A DNA stretch of 64,000 bases, from the NCBI GenBank assembly GCA_037576195.1, contig CM075101.1, positions 48,422,001 through 48,486,000 of the forward strand. The letters run 5' to 3'. The translations under genes were made by a program, and so were the position numbers. Shown piece by piece: positions 25,901 through 39,804 of this stretch. Position 1 is the first letter of the stretch. Every line of letters begins with the position of its first letter. The notes under the pieces were generated by a model. The model worked only from the letters and a program-made list of their open reading frames with translations. It did not search any database and was not told where the DNA came from. Source of the DNA: Phytoseiulus persimilis (taxonomy: Eukaryota > Arthropoda > Arachnida > Mesostigmata > Phytoseiidae).

Positions 25901-27189
25901 GGCGTCTCTCGGGGAATCCCTCCCCTCGGAGAGAGAACCGACTAGAACACCGTTCCCGACCGCAATCAGATGATGCGGATGTTGTCCTTGGAAATGTCCC
26001 CTATACTTCAATAAGTGTATCTCAGATTATCTCACGATTCATGCCGCTGGAACTTACCTGAGCTCGATCAGTACTGCGACTCCACATTCCAGCCCATCAT
26101 ATTCAACACGTATCAGTGCTACCTGAAGGAGTCTTTCGATCACGTACAACGTGACGTTGAGTTGTCCAAACGTCAAAACTTTTGCTTCGCCGCGAAGATA
26201 GTGAGGGGGGCCTACATGGAACAGGAACGCCTTCGGGCAATTACAGTGGGATATCCTGATCCCATAAACGAGTCATATGAGGCTACGAACCAGATGTATC
26301 AGAAAGTGAGTGTGGCAAGAAACGTTCAGACGGAGCCGTCGCATCGGTCGAAATCGATGATTCTGATTTCCAACGGCCCGGAGTGAAGCATCGCGTCTTG
26401 CGGGCAACCCCGATCATAGATACCGAGTTCCGCGGTATGAAGCGATTGAATGTGATGAGTATCGTTCCAGGTACTAGACTACGTTCTGCAAGAAATCGTC
26501 GCATCCGGGAAATCTGGCACAATATCTGTTATGTGTGCAACCCACAACGAAAACACTATCCGGTACATTGTGCGACGAATGAAAGAACTCGGAATTGGCC
26601 GGGGTGAGAGACTCATTTGTTTCGGTCAGCTGCTGGGGATGTGTGACCAAGTCAGTTTTCCTTTGGGTAAGTCTCAGTTCCACATGAGAAAAATCCGTGT
26701 TAGAACTGGTCACATCCTGGTCGTAGAATATCACTGTTTGATACAGAACTGTTCAGCCAGCAAGACCTCATTTCGAGGTGACCAGTGTGAGACCGCATCG
26801 CTCATCGAACAGAGACTTGAACTCCTAAATCAGACTGAATATGAGATCCTCACTGCCGCTTGCAGGTCAGGCTGGATATTCGGTTTACAAATACGTGCCT
26901 TATGGACCAATAGATGAGGTTCGTATCGCAGTGTTGATTGTTGTGTCCACCTCTTCCGAAACTTCCTCTTGCTTCGCAGAGACACGCAACAATGCTTCGC
27001 TCCATTTAACAAAAAAACGTTTGTCCTTCTTCCAAGGTGATGCCGTATCTCTCAAGGAGAGCAGTCGAGAACAACTCACTGTTGAAGAAGGTTTCCAAAG
27101 AGCTTGACATGCTCCGCAAAGAAGTCTTGAGACGCGCAACCCAGGGTGAATGGGGGCATCGACCAGTTGGAGACGGCATAACTACGTGA
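19996..27189 (+). CDS. PRODH: proline dehydrogenase, mitochondrial
   Basis: CDS join(19996..20244, 24126..24210, 24271..24400, 24487..24805, 24935..25113, 25248..25388, 25611..25755, 26093..26305, 26471..26666, 26866..26918, 27037..27189): 1863 nt, 620 aa, all phases consistent (human protein 600 aa). It is the FAD enzyme of the mitochondrial inner membrane that oxidises proline to pyrroline-5-carboxylate and passes electrons to ubiquinone. An Arg-rich, acid-poor N-terminus ([15 protein letters not shown]) fits a mitochondrial presequence. Family blocks in order: [86 protein letters not shown] (flavin-proximal Lys about 451), [49 protein letters not shown]. Intron 3 (24401-24486) has a GC donor. 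Intron 1 (20245-24125) hosts an opposite-strand sulfotransferase gene. Confidence 0.96.
21151..22871 (-). CDS. carbohydrate sulfotransferase (CHST8-14 / HNK-1ST family), nested in PRODH intron 1
   Basis: Minus-strand CDS, join(21151..21337, 21560..21700, 21810..22073, 22202..22368, 22448..22608, 22733..22871): 1059 nt, 352 aa, the same length as human CHST11. It is a Golgi type II membrane enzyme that transfers sulfate from PAPS to glycan acceptors, probably chondroitin/dermatan-type; substrate is not inferable from sequence alone. Seen: an N-terminal signal anchor at about 15-30 ([15 protein letters not shown]); [16 protein letters not shown] with the PAPS 5'-phosphosulfate loop ([10 protein letters not shown], about 99-108); the 3'-phosphate motif [15 protein letters not shown] (R156, S164); [29 protein letters not shown]; and a C-terminal [13 protein letters not shown]...DISLFGYS. 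An in-frame TAG precedes the ATG (22869-22871). The exact subfamily is uncertain. Confidence 0.92.
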
Positions 27190-28799
27190 CATGCACGCTG
27201 AAACTCGGAACTGCCACGAAACCTCGAACCGAGAAGCCACCGGAATATACAGGCAGAACTTCACTCAAATTTCTCGTGCTCGTACGAACGAATAACTGGG
27301 TTGACATGGCGAGGGGGAGGGCGACGGATGCCTTTTGAGGGTTTTCGTCCGCTCTCCTCTGTTCGGCTCTGTTACTTCTCAACCACCGGAAAGTCTAATT
27401 TGGAGGCTTCCTCATCATGGAGGCCGAGATGATCTTATTTTGAGCGTCGAACTTCCCTCCGAGAATACTTTCTTTCCCCGAAAATCTATTGCCGTGATTC
27501 GGCAAGCGGCGGATCGCATCAGGCGGTACACGGTAATCTCCGAACTGCATACCAGCATAGGAGGACTTCCAACGTACGTTTTGAGCCACGGACCGCTATG
27601 GCCTTCCTCCCCTTGGGTTCCGCTGATTTGGAAATTGGAAAAAAAAACACTCTGAAACGTCTGTTGCGTCAGGATCATGATCAATTTTAAGTTCGACGAT
27701 TCTGACCTACTGGCTTATTGGGTTCATATTAATGATAGTCTCGCTGCTCTCGTTGCCGGCTTTTGAAGGACTTAAATTGGATCTAAAAATTGGTTTCCGT
27801 GACCGCTGATACTGACACTGGTCCTGTTCCTGACACAGACGGCTGTTCCACGATGCGTCCGGCGCTGCCCCTGCTTTGGATCATTCCGCTCTATTTTCAC
27901 AATGAGTTTCCTGCTTCCATGAGCTGTACATACTCGTACAGCTCATGGATCAGCCTGATCGGCTGATGCTCCGAAAAAAAATACTTCGTCGACGATTGAA
28001 CCACCAGAGACGATGATTCCTCTCTAAGATTCCCAGTCCTACGTTTCCATAGAAATATTGACTCCTGGATTTCGATTCCGAGTTATGACGTATCAAGGGG
28101 CGGATCCATATTCATGTTAGAGAGGAGGGTCGCTATTTCCTGTTCATCCCTTGTGGATCTCAAGAGAAGACTGGACCTAGAAAATGCAGGGATTGGAAGA
28201 AGTGAGTTTTTCTCTGTATATTGAAACGAATGAATCCTACCATAAAAAAATGTTGGGCCTCGCTAGGAGCATACCCGAACGGCTCTTCGTTCTTCAGTAC
28301 GTGAATATGGGGCTGAAGTGGGACGACATTGGAAGTCGATTTCGTTCCCAAATTCCCTCTCGCCTGCAGAGTTTCTGTCTCGATGGCGAGTATGGCGATT
28401 GACAGCCGGCGAAATGGCGGGGATTCCACCTTGGGAAGGCGATTAGCTCGTGGGCATAAGGTATTTGAGTTGAGTGAAACTTGGCCGGATAGGCCCAAAG
28501 GGCCATCCGACGACAGAAATCGCTTAAACAACACACCGTCTGTCAAGATCAGTGATCAATCTCACGAAAACACTTGGTGAGCTTTTCCATTCTGAAAGCC
28601 TGCTGCATCTCCGTTATCCGGTTGAGTCGAGCGAAATTCTGAGCTCCCTATAGGAGAGAAATCCATCGAAAACTGATCAGCGGAGCGACACATCCTTCGA
28701 GGGAATCACCAAGTTCATGGCATCCCCGACCAAGCATCAAGACGATTCTAGCAATCCTCCGCTTGGAGATATTCCAGCTATCACAACCAAACACCCCGC
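27190..28799. other. intergenic stretch downstream of PRODH
   Basis: No gene recognised. It holds a perfect 13-bp inverted repeat at 27917-27948. No AATAAA was found close to the PRODH stop, so its 3' UTR end is undetermined. Confidence 0.45.
27917..27948. repeat. perfect hairpin, 13-bp arms with 6-nt loop
   Basis: CCATGAGCTGTAC (27917-27929), loop ATACTC, then its exact reverse complement GTACAGCTCATGG (27936-27948). Not attached to a recognised gene or transposon. Confidence 0.85.
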
Positions 28800-29054
28800 A
28801 GCAAATGCATGATCCTTTGTTTTCCGGCTGGACCTCTCAGCCAGCCCTCAGAAGTGTCCCGGGATCACCTCTCGGTATTGCTTCAGGAACACTCCCCATC
28901 GCCTCGCAAATCCCATTCCGGGCAGTGGGCTTGGGTCTTAAGATGGTTCAGATTTAATTCTGATACGAATTAAATCCTCTTTTTACCACATAAGAAATTT
29001 TTGCTGTCGGCCGGGGATCGAACCCGCGATTGCTAACTTAGCAAATGCATGATC
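28800..29054 (-). mobile_element. tRNA-derived SINE, copy 2, with 15-bp target-site duplication
   Basis: The body (28815-29039) is flanked by perfect 15-bp direct repeats (AGCAAATGCATGATC) at 28800-28814 and 29040-29054. On the minus strand it begins at the end of a tRNA-like head, with a perfect B box GGTTCGATCCC at about 29013-29023. It continues through an A-rich linker and a palindromic GATTTAATTCGTATCAGAATTAAATC-type segment (about 28951-28976), and ends near CCAGCCGGAAAACAAAG. It matches copy 1 over most of its length but is 5'-truncated within the tRNA region. Confidence 0.85.
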
Positions 29055-29166
29055 TGCAGGGCTCTTTCCGAGCGAACCGGTTTCCTGCCGAAGCGAGAAA
29101 ACTACCACGAGGGAGCAGGAGTTCTCGAGAGGACGTAATCCGGACACGCATCCGTCGAAGTTGTAC

Positions 29167-29375
29167 GACCACCAGCATTCCATGCCGACATGGTATACCG
29201 ACCACCAGCATTCCGTGCCGACATGGTATACCGACCACCAGCATTCCGTGCCGACATGGTATACCGACCACCAGCATTCCATGCCGACATGGAATACCGA
29301 CCACCAGCATTCCATGCCGACATGGTATACCGACCACCAGCATTCCATGCCGACATGGTATACCGACCACCAGCA
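29167..29375. repeat. 33-bp minisatellite, 6.3 copies
   Basis: Six full 33-bp units (starting 29167, 29200, 29233, 29266, 29299, 29332) plus 11 nt, with only scattered single-base variants (A/G in ATTCC[A/G]TGCC; T/A in CATGG[T/A]ATA). Each unit contains the small dyad CCATGCCGACATGG. Because 33 is divisible by 3 and the unit lacks stops, most frames read through as 11-residue repeats. That is a by-product of the repeat and not evidence of a protein. Confidence 0.95.
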
Positions 29376-30452
29376 CGGTGAATGACCCCCTGTCATGCCC
29401 GTAACGGAGCGTCAACCTGATGCCCCTCCAGGCGCAATTTTTTTTCGGAGAAGGGCCTGGGATAGGCCCCATTCTGGAACAATTTGACTAGTGGCAGAAT
29501 GAAAACACATCGCGCGATCGCCCTCGCGCGGACAACGACCCACTGTACCTAACAACATTACTCGCGAGGATCACTGCAAGGACTGTTTCCCCGATGATGG
29601 TCACTCATGTTCTGTGAGGATAACTTGCTTTGGACTTCGATGAGCTTCCAGATCGGCGAAATCGACGATGCATTCTCAGACAGAACTTCTGACCCCATAC
29701 CAATTTAGCTGCTGGGCCGCCTACGCGGAATCGTTGGAGTAATAATTCGTTATGGTCCGTGCTGGTTGCATGCGCAGTCGAAGAGATGTCGGCTGATCAT
29801 CCCCACCAGTCTTTCCAAATATTGGCTCACGCCCAGCGGTTGGCCTTTGCTGGGGCACGGCACAACTGGCTGAGTTTTTTGATGCACTCTGATTCCATAA
29901 CGGTTCCTCTGCCCAATGAACCACTTCGAGTTCCGGAGGGCTGGTTGAGACTCATCTATGCTCTCTGTGAGTCGCTTCGACCCTATGTACAGGGTGGTCA
30001 AATCAGATCGGGAATTTCGTCTTCGTCATTCTTTCTCGACTATTATTCAGAGCTCGGTGTCCGCTGGTGACGATGACAAAACAGGAACCATGTATTTTTT
30101 CCGCTCAGAATCACCTGATTGCTGTGATTGAGCTTGCTGGCGATTCGAGGAGACGGATTTCGGGGATCATTTTTGCAAAATGTAGCTCATCCATGCGACT
30201 ACATTTTCGGGCTTCAAACAACTTCTTCGTCGAGATGCTGGTAACGCCGGTCTTTTTGTCAGATGGACACCCTTCCACACAACACCGAGCGAACTCAGCT
30301 GCGCCGCCTGTTGAAAATTCGCGAGCCATCTGAATTTGAGGGAAAACATTCTTGCGGGATCCCCGACGATTCTGGAAACATTCTGTTGCGCTGGGATCAA
30401 AGGGTATTCCGAGTGAGATTCCCAAGCTTTGAGCTTCGAAGAACTCCTAGTG
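29376..30452. other. intergenic stretch with an unassigned plus-strand ORF
   Basis: An ORF on plus reads from about 29713 to the stop at 30068-30070. It has a composition like a folded protein (several Trp, Tyr and Leu; a RHNWLSFLMHSDS segment) but no ATG near its start, no recognised domain and no convincing partner exon. Recorded as unassigned. Confidence 0.3.
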
Positions 30453-30458
30453 TTTATT
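30453..30458 (-). promoter_or_regulatory. polyadenylation signal of NUDT21
   Basis: AATAAA on the minus strand, about 197 nt past the NUDT21 stop. It implies that about 30430-30654 is 3' UTR and that plus-strand ORFs there are shadows. Confidence 0.6.
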
Positions 30459-30654
30459 GAAGTTTGCTCCGCGGGCATGATTTCTCCATTATGTGCAATC
30501 ATAGCCGCGCGTATTATATACAGAATATGGGGAATACAGACATGATGCTAAGCCTTTTGCTTCGGACTTCTGTTAACCTCAACGAACCTTCTGAGCCTCC
30601 GGATGAACTTGATCCAGATGAGATAAGCGGTCGTTACAGCTCCACGATCCCAGT

Positions 30655-34139
<3,485 letters not shown>

Positions 34140-34617
34140 GTATTTTCCCTGGAATTGCGCCTGGGAACCACCTCGGCTCCATCCACTTCCGCGCTGAGAC
34201 GACGCTGTCTTGCTCATTCTTGTCCGCGTTTCAAGACAATGAGTCAGCGGAGACGGAACTGTATACTCTTACTCGCCGAGCTAACTTCAGGTCACTTCCA
34301 CTTGATTGATCAGGGGCGATAGATTTGGTCTCTCTCGAAAACACAAGGCCTCACTACCGCTTCTTTCGCCGGACGGAACAAGCACACACAGTAGCGGCGA
34401 GCCAAACCAACAACAAACGCTGTCGGTTTGCATCGACACGAAGCGACTCCAGGGGCTGTGTCGGATTCCGATGTTTGAACGGTGAGTGGCGGGGTCGTGA
34501 TATTTCTTCGAAGGGTCACGCGACCCTTTCTTGTAATGGACGATGGAGCTTCTGAGTTGTCGCCAGCCAGAATGAAGAGAGAACAGAAGCCCCAGCTTGG
34601 CCGCTGGAGCTAAGATA
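34140..34617. promoter_or_regulatory. NUDT21 upstream region
   Basis: About 480 bp between the NUDT21 start codon and the foldback element. The promoter is presumably here. No TATA box recognised. Confidence 0.35.
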
Positions 34618-35549
34618 TTGGGTTCGTGCAAAAGTTCTGAGCGCCAAACTTTGACAGCTCACATCTCCGCTCCCAGGAGTCTCAGAAAGATGATAGAATA
34701 CTCAATACATTCGGGAGTTGGTCAGCTTTCAGATGATTCGATCTGATTCAACGAACGGCCTGCCAACACCGACGGTTTTGCTGAAATGGTCGAAAATCGG
34801 AAAATCGCGAGTTTTCGATTCCGGGGAAGCTAGGATTAAGACCCCCTTTTTCTCTTCGGAATCATGAAGTTTGTCGAAAAATTAGGCGGTTCAAAAAAAA
34901 AAAATTGCCATTCGGCCGCTGACAAGCGGAGATATCGGCCTCGGAAGTTTCGATTCCTAGCATTCTCGATATGATCCGATTTCAGGCCTTGAGAGTTTCC
35001 AGGGAAAACCGTGCCGGTGCCAGCCATGGGACGGCTCAGCCAGCGAAACTGAAGTTTGTGATTCCGACCCGCAATTCGAAGCTATGGGTGGGGAGCCAAA
35101 GACTGGATCAGATGACAAATTTTCGGAGCGTTGAGCCCGGCTATAAGATCTGCTATGCGGCATCTCAAATTGGCTCGTTTTTTTGGGGAAGATGGAGCAT
35201 TTTCGCGAAAGCCCACATTTTTCCTATTCACTCATTATGGACCGAGAGGGCTGAGAATCGAAACTTCCGGGGCCGATATCTCCGATTTGCAGCGACCGAA
35301 TGGCTCAGTTAATTTTTTGAAACAACTTTTTTTTCGACGAACTTTAGGACACCGAAGAGAAAACAGAGGGTCATAATCGAATCTACTAATTATCGATCAT
35401 TTCACTGAAACTGTCGGTGTTGGCAGGCCGTTCGTTGAATCAGAACGAAATTCCGCGTATTTTGAGCGTTTCATCATCTTTCTGCGCATTCTGGAAGCGG
35501 AGTTATGAGCTTTCGAAGTTAGGCGCTCAGAACTTTTGCACGCACCCAA
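34618..35549. mobile_element. non-autonomous mariner-like foldback element
   Basis: A 932-bp palindromic insertion bounded by TA on both sides (34616-34617 and 35550-35551). The ends are inverted copies: TTGGGTTCGTGCAAAAGTTC at left and, reversed, TTGGGTGCGTGCAAAAGTTC at right, which resembles mariner terminal repeats. Homology between the arms continues inward for over 300 bp (roughly 34618-34975 against 35230-35549), including CAACGAACGGCCTGCCAACA and GGAGATATCGGCC in opposite orientations. The arms have diverged by substitutions and small indels. The central about 250 bp is unique and encodes no transposase. Confidence 0.8.
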
Positions 35550-35551
35550 TA

Positions 35552-37157
35552 CTTCGACGTTCTTCGAGATTCGTGTTCGGCCAAGAAGGCTCCGCGATGG
35601 GGATCATCATCGCTGTTGTCACTCTACACCGCTGTGTCGGAAGGGCGGCCCACCCCCGAAGTAGTTGTGATTTCGCGGTTGCCTGGAGGAAGCAAGAATG
35701 AACCCGTTCATCATGGGCACCGTGGCGAGTTTTGTTTGCATTTTAACATGATTTTTGAGGGCACGGAACTTTCCAAGCTTCCGAGTTCTGCAGTGGGCGG
35801 ATTCTGGAGCAAGGTCTCGATTGACATGCGACAAACTACCGTATGTTACCTCAGCTTATGACGTGGTTAGCCAGTCCGGACACTCGACTGGAAGCGGGTC
35901 GAGGCGCTGTCATCGCGGACTTTCGACGAAGCAAACGCTGACGAACGAACGAGAGGGAGATAGGCGATCGAACCTTATTTTCTATCCACACAGATAGAAC
36001 TTCAGGCTTCGGCCAGACTTTGTCAAGAATACGGTTGGCCTTCTCTCACAGTAACCCCTGACTGAGTCGGGATCATTCCCCAGCACTCTCGAATCCATCT
36101 CAGACTCATGCCAGAACCGGCCTGACTTCGACCTGGCATCATCCTCAGAATTCTTCCGTCCCCATCACGGCGAGCAATTCTCGGACCGATTCTGATTTTT
36201 TTTGGAGTTCTTCCTGGATCCGACTCCAACTTGGAATCATGTTTCGGGCAATCCCAGATCCGTCGCGGAGCAATCCAGGGTCGTCCTCGCTGATTCCAGA
36301 ACCTTCCTTGAGAAAGCCCTCCACTGATTTTCTTCAATTCAACGGATCACATCTCGGCCCCAGTTTTCGAAGTCAACGTCGGGCCTGCGAGGTCTCATAT
36401 GGAGCCGGTGCCACGAGCTTCATCTTTGCGAGACTTTCCCAACCGGATCGGATCATTCTTCGCTGACTCTAAAAAATACAGCACAACCCCGACCATTTCA
36501 ACCATCTGGATTCCAGCCTCGAACATCTCAATTTCAATCTGAGTACAACCCCAGAATTCCAAATACAGTACAACCCCGATAATTTTAACCTTGGATAATT
36601 AATTCAACTTCCAATCGTTCCAGCCGTCTTCCGCATCGCTGGCCCTAAGAACTTAATTTTTGACTGGAAACATTACTGGAACTTTTGCTCGTGTGCGCGC
36701 ACATGAACCCCGAGTAATCGAGGTTGTATCCAGCGAATAACCCAGGTTGTACCGTATAGGCGTTCGGAACCCTCCGATTTAATGTGATGGCATGTCACCC
36801 GGGGTCTACCGCGTCCTTGGAATCACGGAACAAAGCCTCATACAGTTCCATTCTGCATTCAGAGATAAGGGACATGGTCTTGATTCGTTGTATTTTCTGC
36901 GTGAAACTCGAAACGAGCTTCAAAGGAATCGCTTCTCGTGCGCATGTTGATGTCACTTTTATTTTCAACGAATCCTGAACTGCAGCCCTCACTTCAGCCT
37001 TCCTCCGTTGAAGCACATGTGCGATGAGCGTTCAGCATACAGCAAATTACAAATGCTTACAGTGCTCTCATATATACATATATTATATACAATAACTCAC
37101 ATTTTATCATAGATGAGTCGTGAAACAACAATCGCCCGGGTCGACGGGTGACGGGTG
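35552..37157. other. intergenic, cryptically repetitive
   Basis: No gene recognised. 36040-36460 has a loose repetition of GGATC/GACTC-type words. 36478-36580 has ACAACCCC three times with AAATACAG nearby, and 36720-36760 carries the inverted word GGTTGTA twice. 37065-37092 is a TA-rich low-complexity run downstream of the thioredoxin-like gene. Confidence 0.45.
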
Positions 37158-37571
37158 TCAAGAAGCATTGAAGTCCAAATTCTGTTTTTCAACCTTGTCC
37201 ATGAATTTCTTGAGCGATTTCGTGCCGTGATCCTCGGCTTCTCCAATCAGAACTCCTCCCCTGAATCCTAGGACGTTGGGTATGAGTCTCCTGCTGAATC
37301 TCCTCGTGAAATCGTCGGCCAGCCGCTCGTTGCGAACAACATCGACCATTGCGAGATCGAGTGTGGGCCTGGCCAACGCGAGTTGCTTCAAGTCTCCCAT
37401 CACGAGCTTGCACGCCATACAGTGTTCCGATGTGAGCGCAACGAGCACCGGCTTCGGATTGTGGAGAACTCTTTGCTCGAAGTCATTCGAGTCGGTGAGC
37501 TCCATAATGGCTCCCCGAGCGTGAGACGCCATGGAGGCCACGAATGCCAGGCAGCATATCAAACGTATCAT
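37158..37571 (-). CDS. secreted thioredoxin-like protein, intronless
   Basis: Single-exon minus ORF from the ATG at 37569-37571 to TGA at 37158-37160, 137 aa. The first 20 residues (MIRLICCLAFVASMASHARG) form a signal peptide, so the product enters the secretory pathway. The rest has thioredoxin-fold landmarks: VLVALTSEHCMACK with a C-x-x-C at 51-54, an acidic-strand segment LAMVDVVRNERLADDF, and a cis-proline region RRLIPNVLGFRGG (P98). The active site is CMAC, not the CGPC of classical thioredoxin, and the usual preceding Trp is absent. Disulfide reductase or isomerase activity is possible but inferred. No KDEL-type tail is seen (ends LDFNAS). A TATA box lies about 40 nt upstream. No AATAAA is evident. 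Confidence 0.82.
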   Translation of the reverse strand: MIRLICCLAFVASMASHARGAIMELTDSNDFEQRVLHNPKPVLVALTSEHCMACKLVMGDLKQLALARPTLDLAMVDVVRNERLADDFTRRFSRRLIPNVLGFRGGVLIGEAEDHGTKSLKKFMDKVEKQNLDFNAS

Positions 37572-37610
37572 ATCGTGCTCTTGGTCAGCAGAGCCGCCAG
37601 CGCGGCTTCT

Positions 37611-37617
37611 TTTTATA
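37611..37617 (-). promoter_or_regulatory. TATA box of the thioredoxin-like gene
   Basis: TATAAAA on the minus strand in a GC-rich surround. At 25-30 nt spacing, transcription would start at about 37583-37588, giving a 5' UTR of only about 12-17 nt before the ATG. Confidence 0.7.
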
Positions 37618-39804
37618 GCGGGAGGGTCGCGACCCGCGGCGCGTTCGGACCGAATTTTTACATCACTTTTCCGCTTGGTAGCGAAAGCTGTACAGTTATT
37701 TGAACCCGCTCTCGACCCGTCCGCCCCGAAGCGCATCACGGCCGAAGATTCGGTTAATTTGCGCATATCCGATGCTGATTGAAGAGCAGATGGTATGAAA
37801 GATCATTTCATAATAGAAGGGCGAAAGTTTCGCGATCAACAGATAATTGACCGCTCACCTTCGAAAGCTGATTATCTTCTAGTGAACTACATTTTCTCTG
37901 AACACTCCGCGGATCTCGTTGCGCAACGTTAAATTCCGGGAAGGCCCACCATTGGGAGTCATACGGCGCTTCAAATGTCATCAGGACCCTGCTACTTCCA
38001 GGTACAGTTATGGTCGTGGGAGCGAAAGTAACGATCCGTTCCGCTGTACTTAATGGAGCTGTGGCACAAGAATGCTCACTCCCTGGTCTTCGTAACTGGC
38101 GACTTTGGGAAGGACTTCTGATCAAGAGAGAATTACCTCGGTCGGATCGGATTCAAGTATTAGAGGTGCATCGAGAGCGTGAGGCCCCTGTTACGTCCGA
38201 GTTCTGAACTCAAACTCCCCCTCGTTTCGTGGTCGGTATTCATTCTCGAGCCCGGAGAACATGATCACAAATGGGGTCGCGATTCCGCCTCTTCTAGGAC
38301 ACTACCGGAAGTATGCTACGCGGTGTATGGAGAGATAGGCTCGCCCCGAACGAGGAACGAGTACGCGGATGAGCTAGAATGGATCTGAGGCAGTATGATA
38401 GCATTCTTCCGAAATATTTTTCCAGTCCTCCCTCGCAATGACCTCAAGAGGAATCTTTGAAAGTCCTCCCTCGCAGACGAGCTGAGGACGGTGAACACTA
38501 CGCGGAGGAGCATCACCCGAGCTCGGATTGAGGTATATTGAGGGGCGCAGTGGTGTACAGAAGTCGTTTCTCGAAAGCGTTCGATTGGATTCAAACATCG
38601 ACTCTCAAATAAAGCTCCAATGAATAAATCTCACGCCGCTATTGGTGGTTAAGCTAGCCTCAGCGTCTACCCTGGAACCTCACGCTCTTCGCAGCTCGAC
38701 ATGGCATATAGTCGACTTTAAGCCGGAATTAGAGGGATAACGAGTCGAAGATAACCACCTGGCTAACCTCAGGACTCCGACGAAGCCGCCGGGCCCACCG
38801 TCATGGTGGAGCTCACGTTGTTGGATAGATTCGCTCCGACCTAGTTAACTGAATATCCTATTTTGTGTCTTCCTGGAGCAATACGGGGAATCCTTCAGAA
38901 AGATATCATGGAACGGGACGACAGAATGTCGGGCTGGGGCGAACGAGAAAGTCATCGCGTACTGCCCCAGTTTTCCGACGAACAGAATTCCTCTTTGATG
39001 CCTGATTTCTCGAGTCCCCTTGTCTTCAGCTACAGATCCCTGGTCTTGTCCAATTTTCGGGGTGTTCTTAGACTCATCCCGGCATATCCGATAACGGTCC
39101 CAGTCTGTGAACAATTCTGGCTATGCGACATTTCTCGAAAAAAGGGAGATTTCGATGAATGATGCTCGGTCACCAAGAATCCGAGGTAACTCGTCCCTGT
39201 CAAAATACGCTAACAAGGATCATCTCTCGAAATAAATAACACTCAATCTGGCATTCCAGGGATGGAACAAAGGGAATCAAGTTTTCATCAACGGCTCCGG
39301 GAATATCTCCCATTCCATCCCATCTCCCATCAAGCATGTCAGAGTACCGAATGATGACGATCAGCAAGTATGTCGATCAAAGAATATGTTGGTATGTAAT
39401 GTATCTTGGTATGTAAGCGACATTGATTTTGTTCGCTCTCGGACTTTTCACGCCCGCAAGAAATCGGAACCATGCGATGATTTGAACCATCATATTCGTG
39501 ATTATTGTAGACAGGGGTTTCAGGTAGAGTGCCATTAATGCCTGAAATGTCCTATATCCCTGTTTTCAGCCTTTTCTGAAATTTCGGCTGGCATTTTGGC
39601 TATCACATTGATTCCATGCACCGGTGAATTTATGGAACAAGCCTGCTAATGCAGAGTTCATATCCATGGTATAGAACTCTGAGATTTGGATCGGGCTCAC
39701 TTCGCTTTCGCTCAAAATAGCGCATGCTCAATCCTCTCGAGCATGTCCACGTCCTCGACTTCGGAAGCGCTCGTTGGAGTACTTCACCAGAGATGGTTCA
39801 TGTG
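37618..39804. other. intergenic stretch, nothing recognised
   Basis: No recognised gene. Several 80-110-codon ORFs occur on both strands, at chance level. A short direct repeat (TCCTCCCTCGCA) occurs at about 38427 and 38463. Confidence 0.45.

Noticed and set aside
29102-29396. Long ORFs in up to five frames with 11-residue repeats
   Set aside because: By-product of the stop-free 33-bp minisatellite unit.
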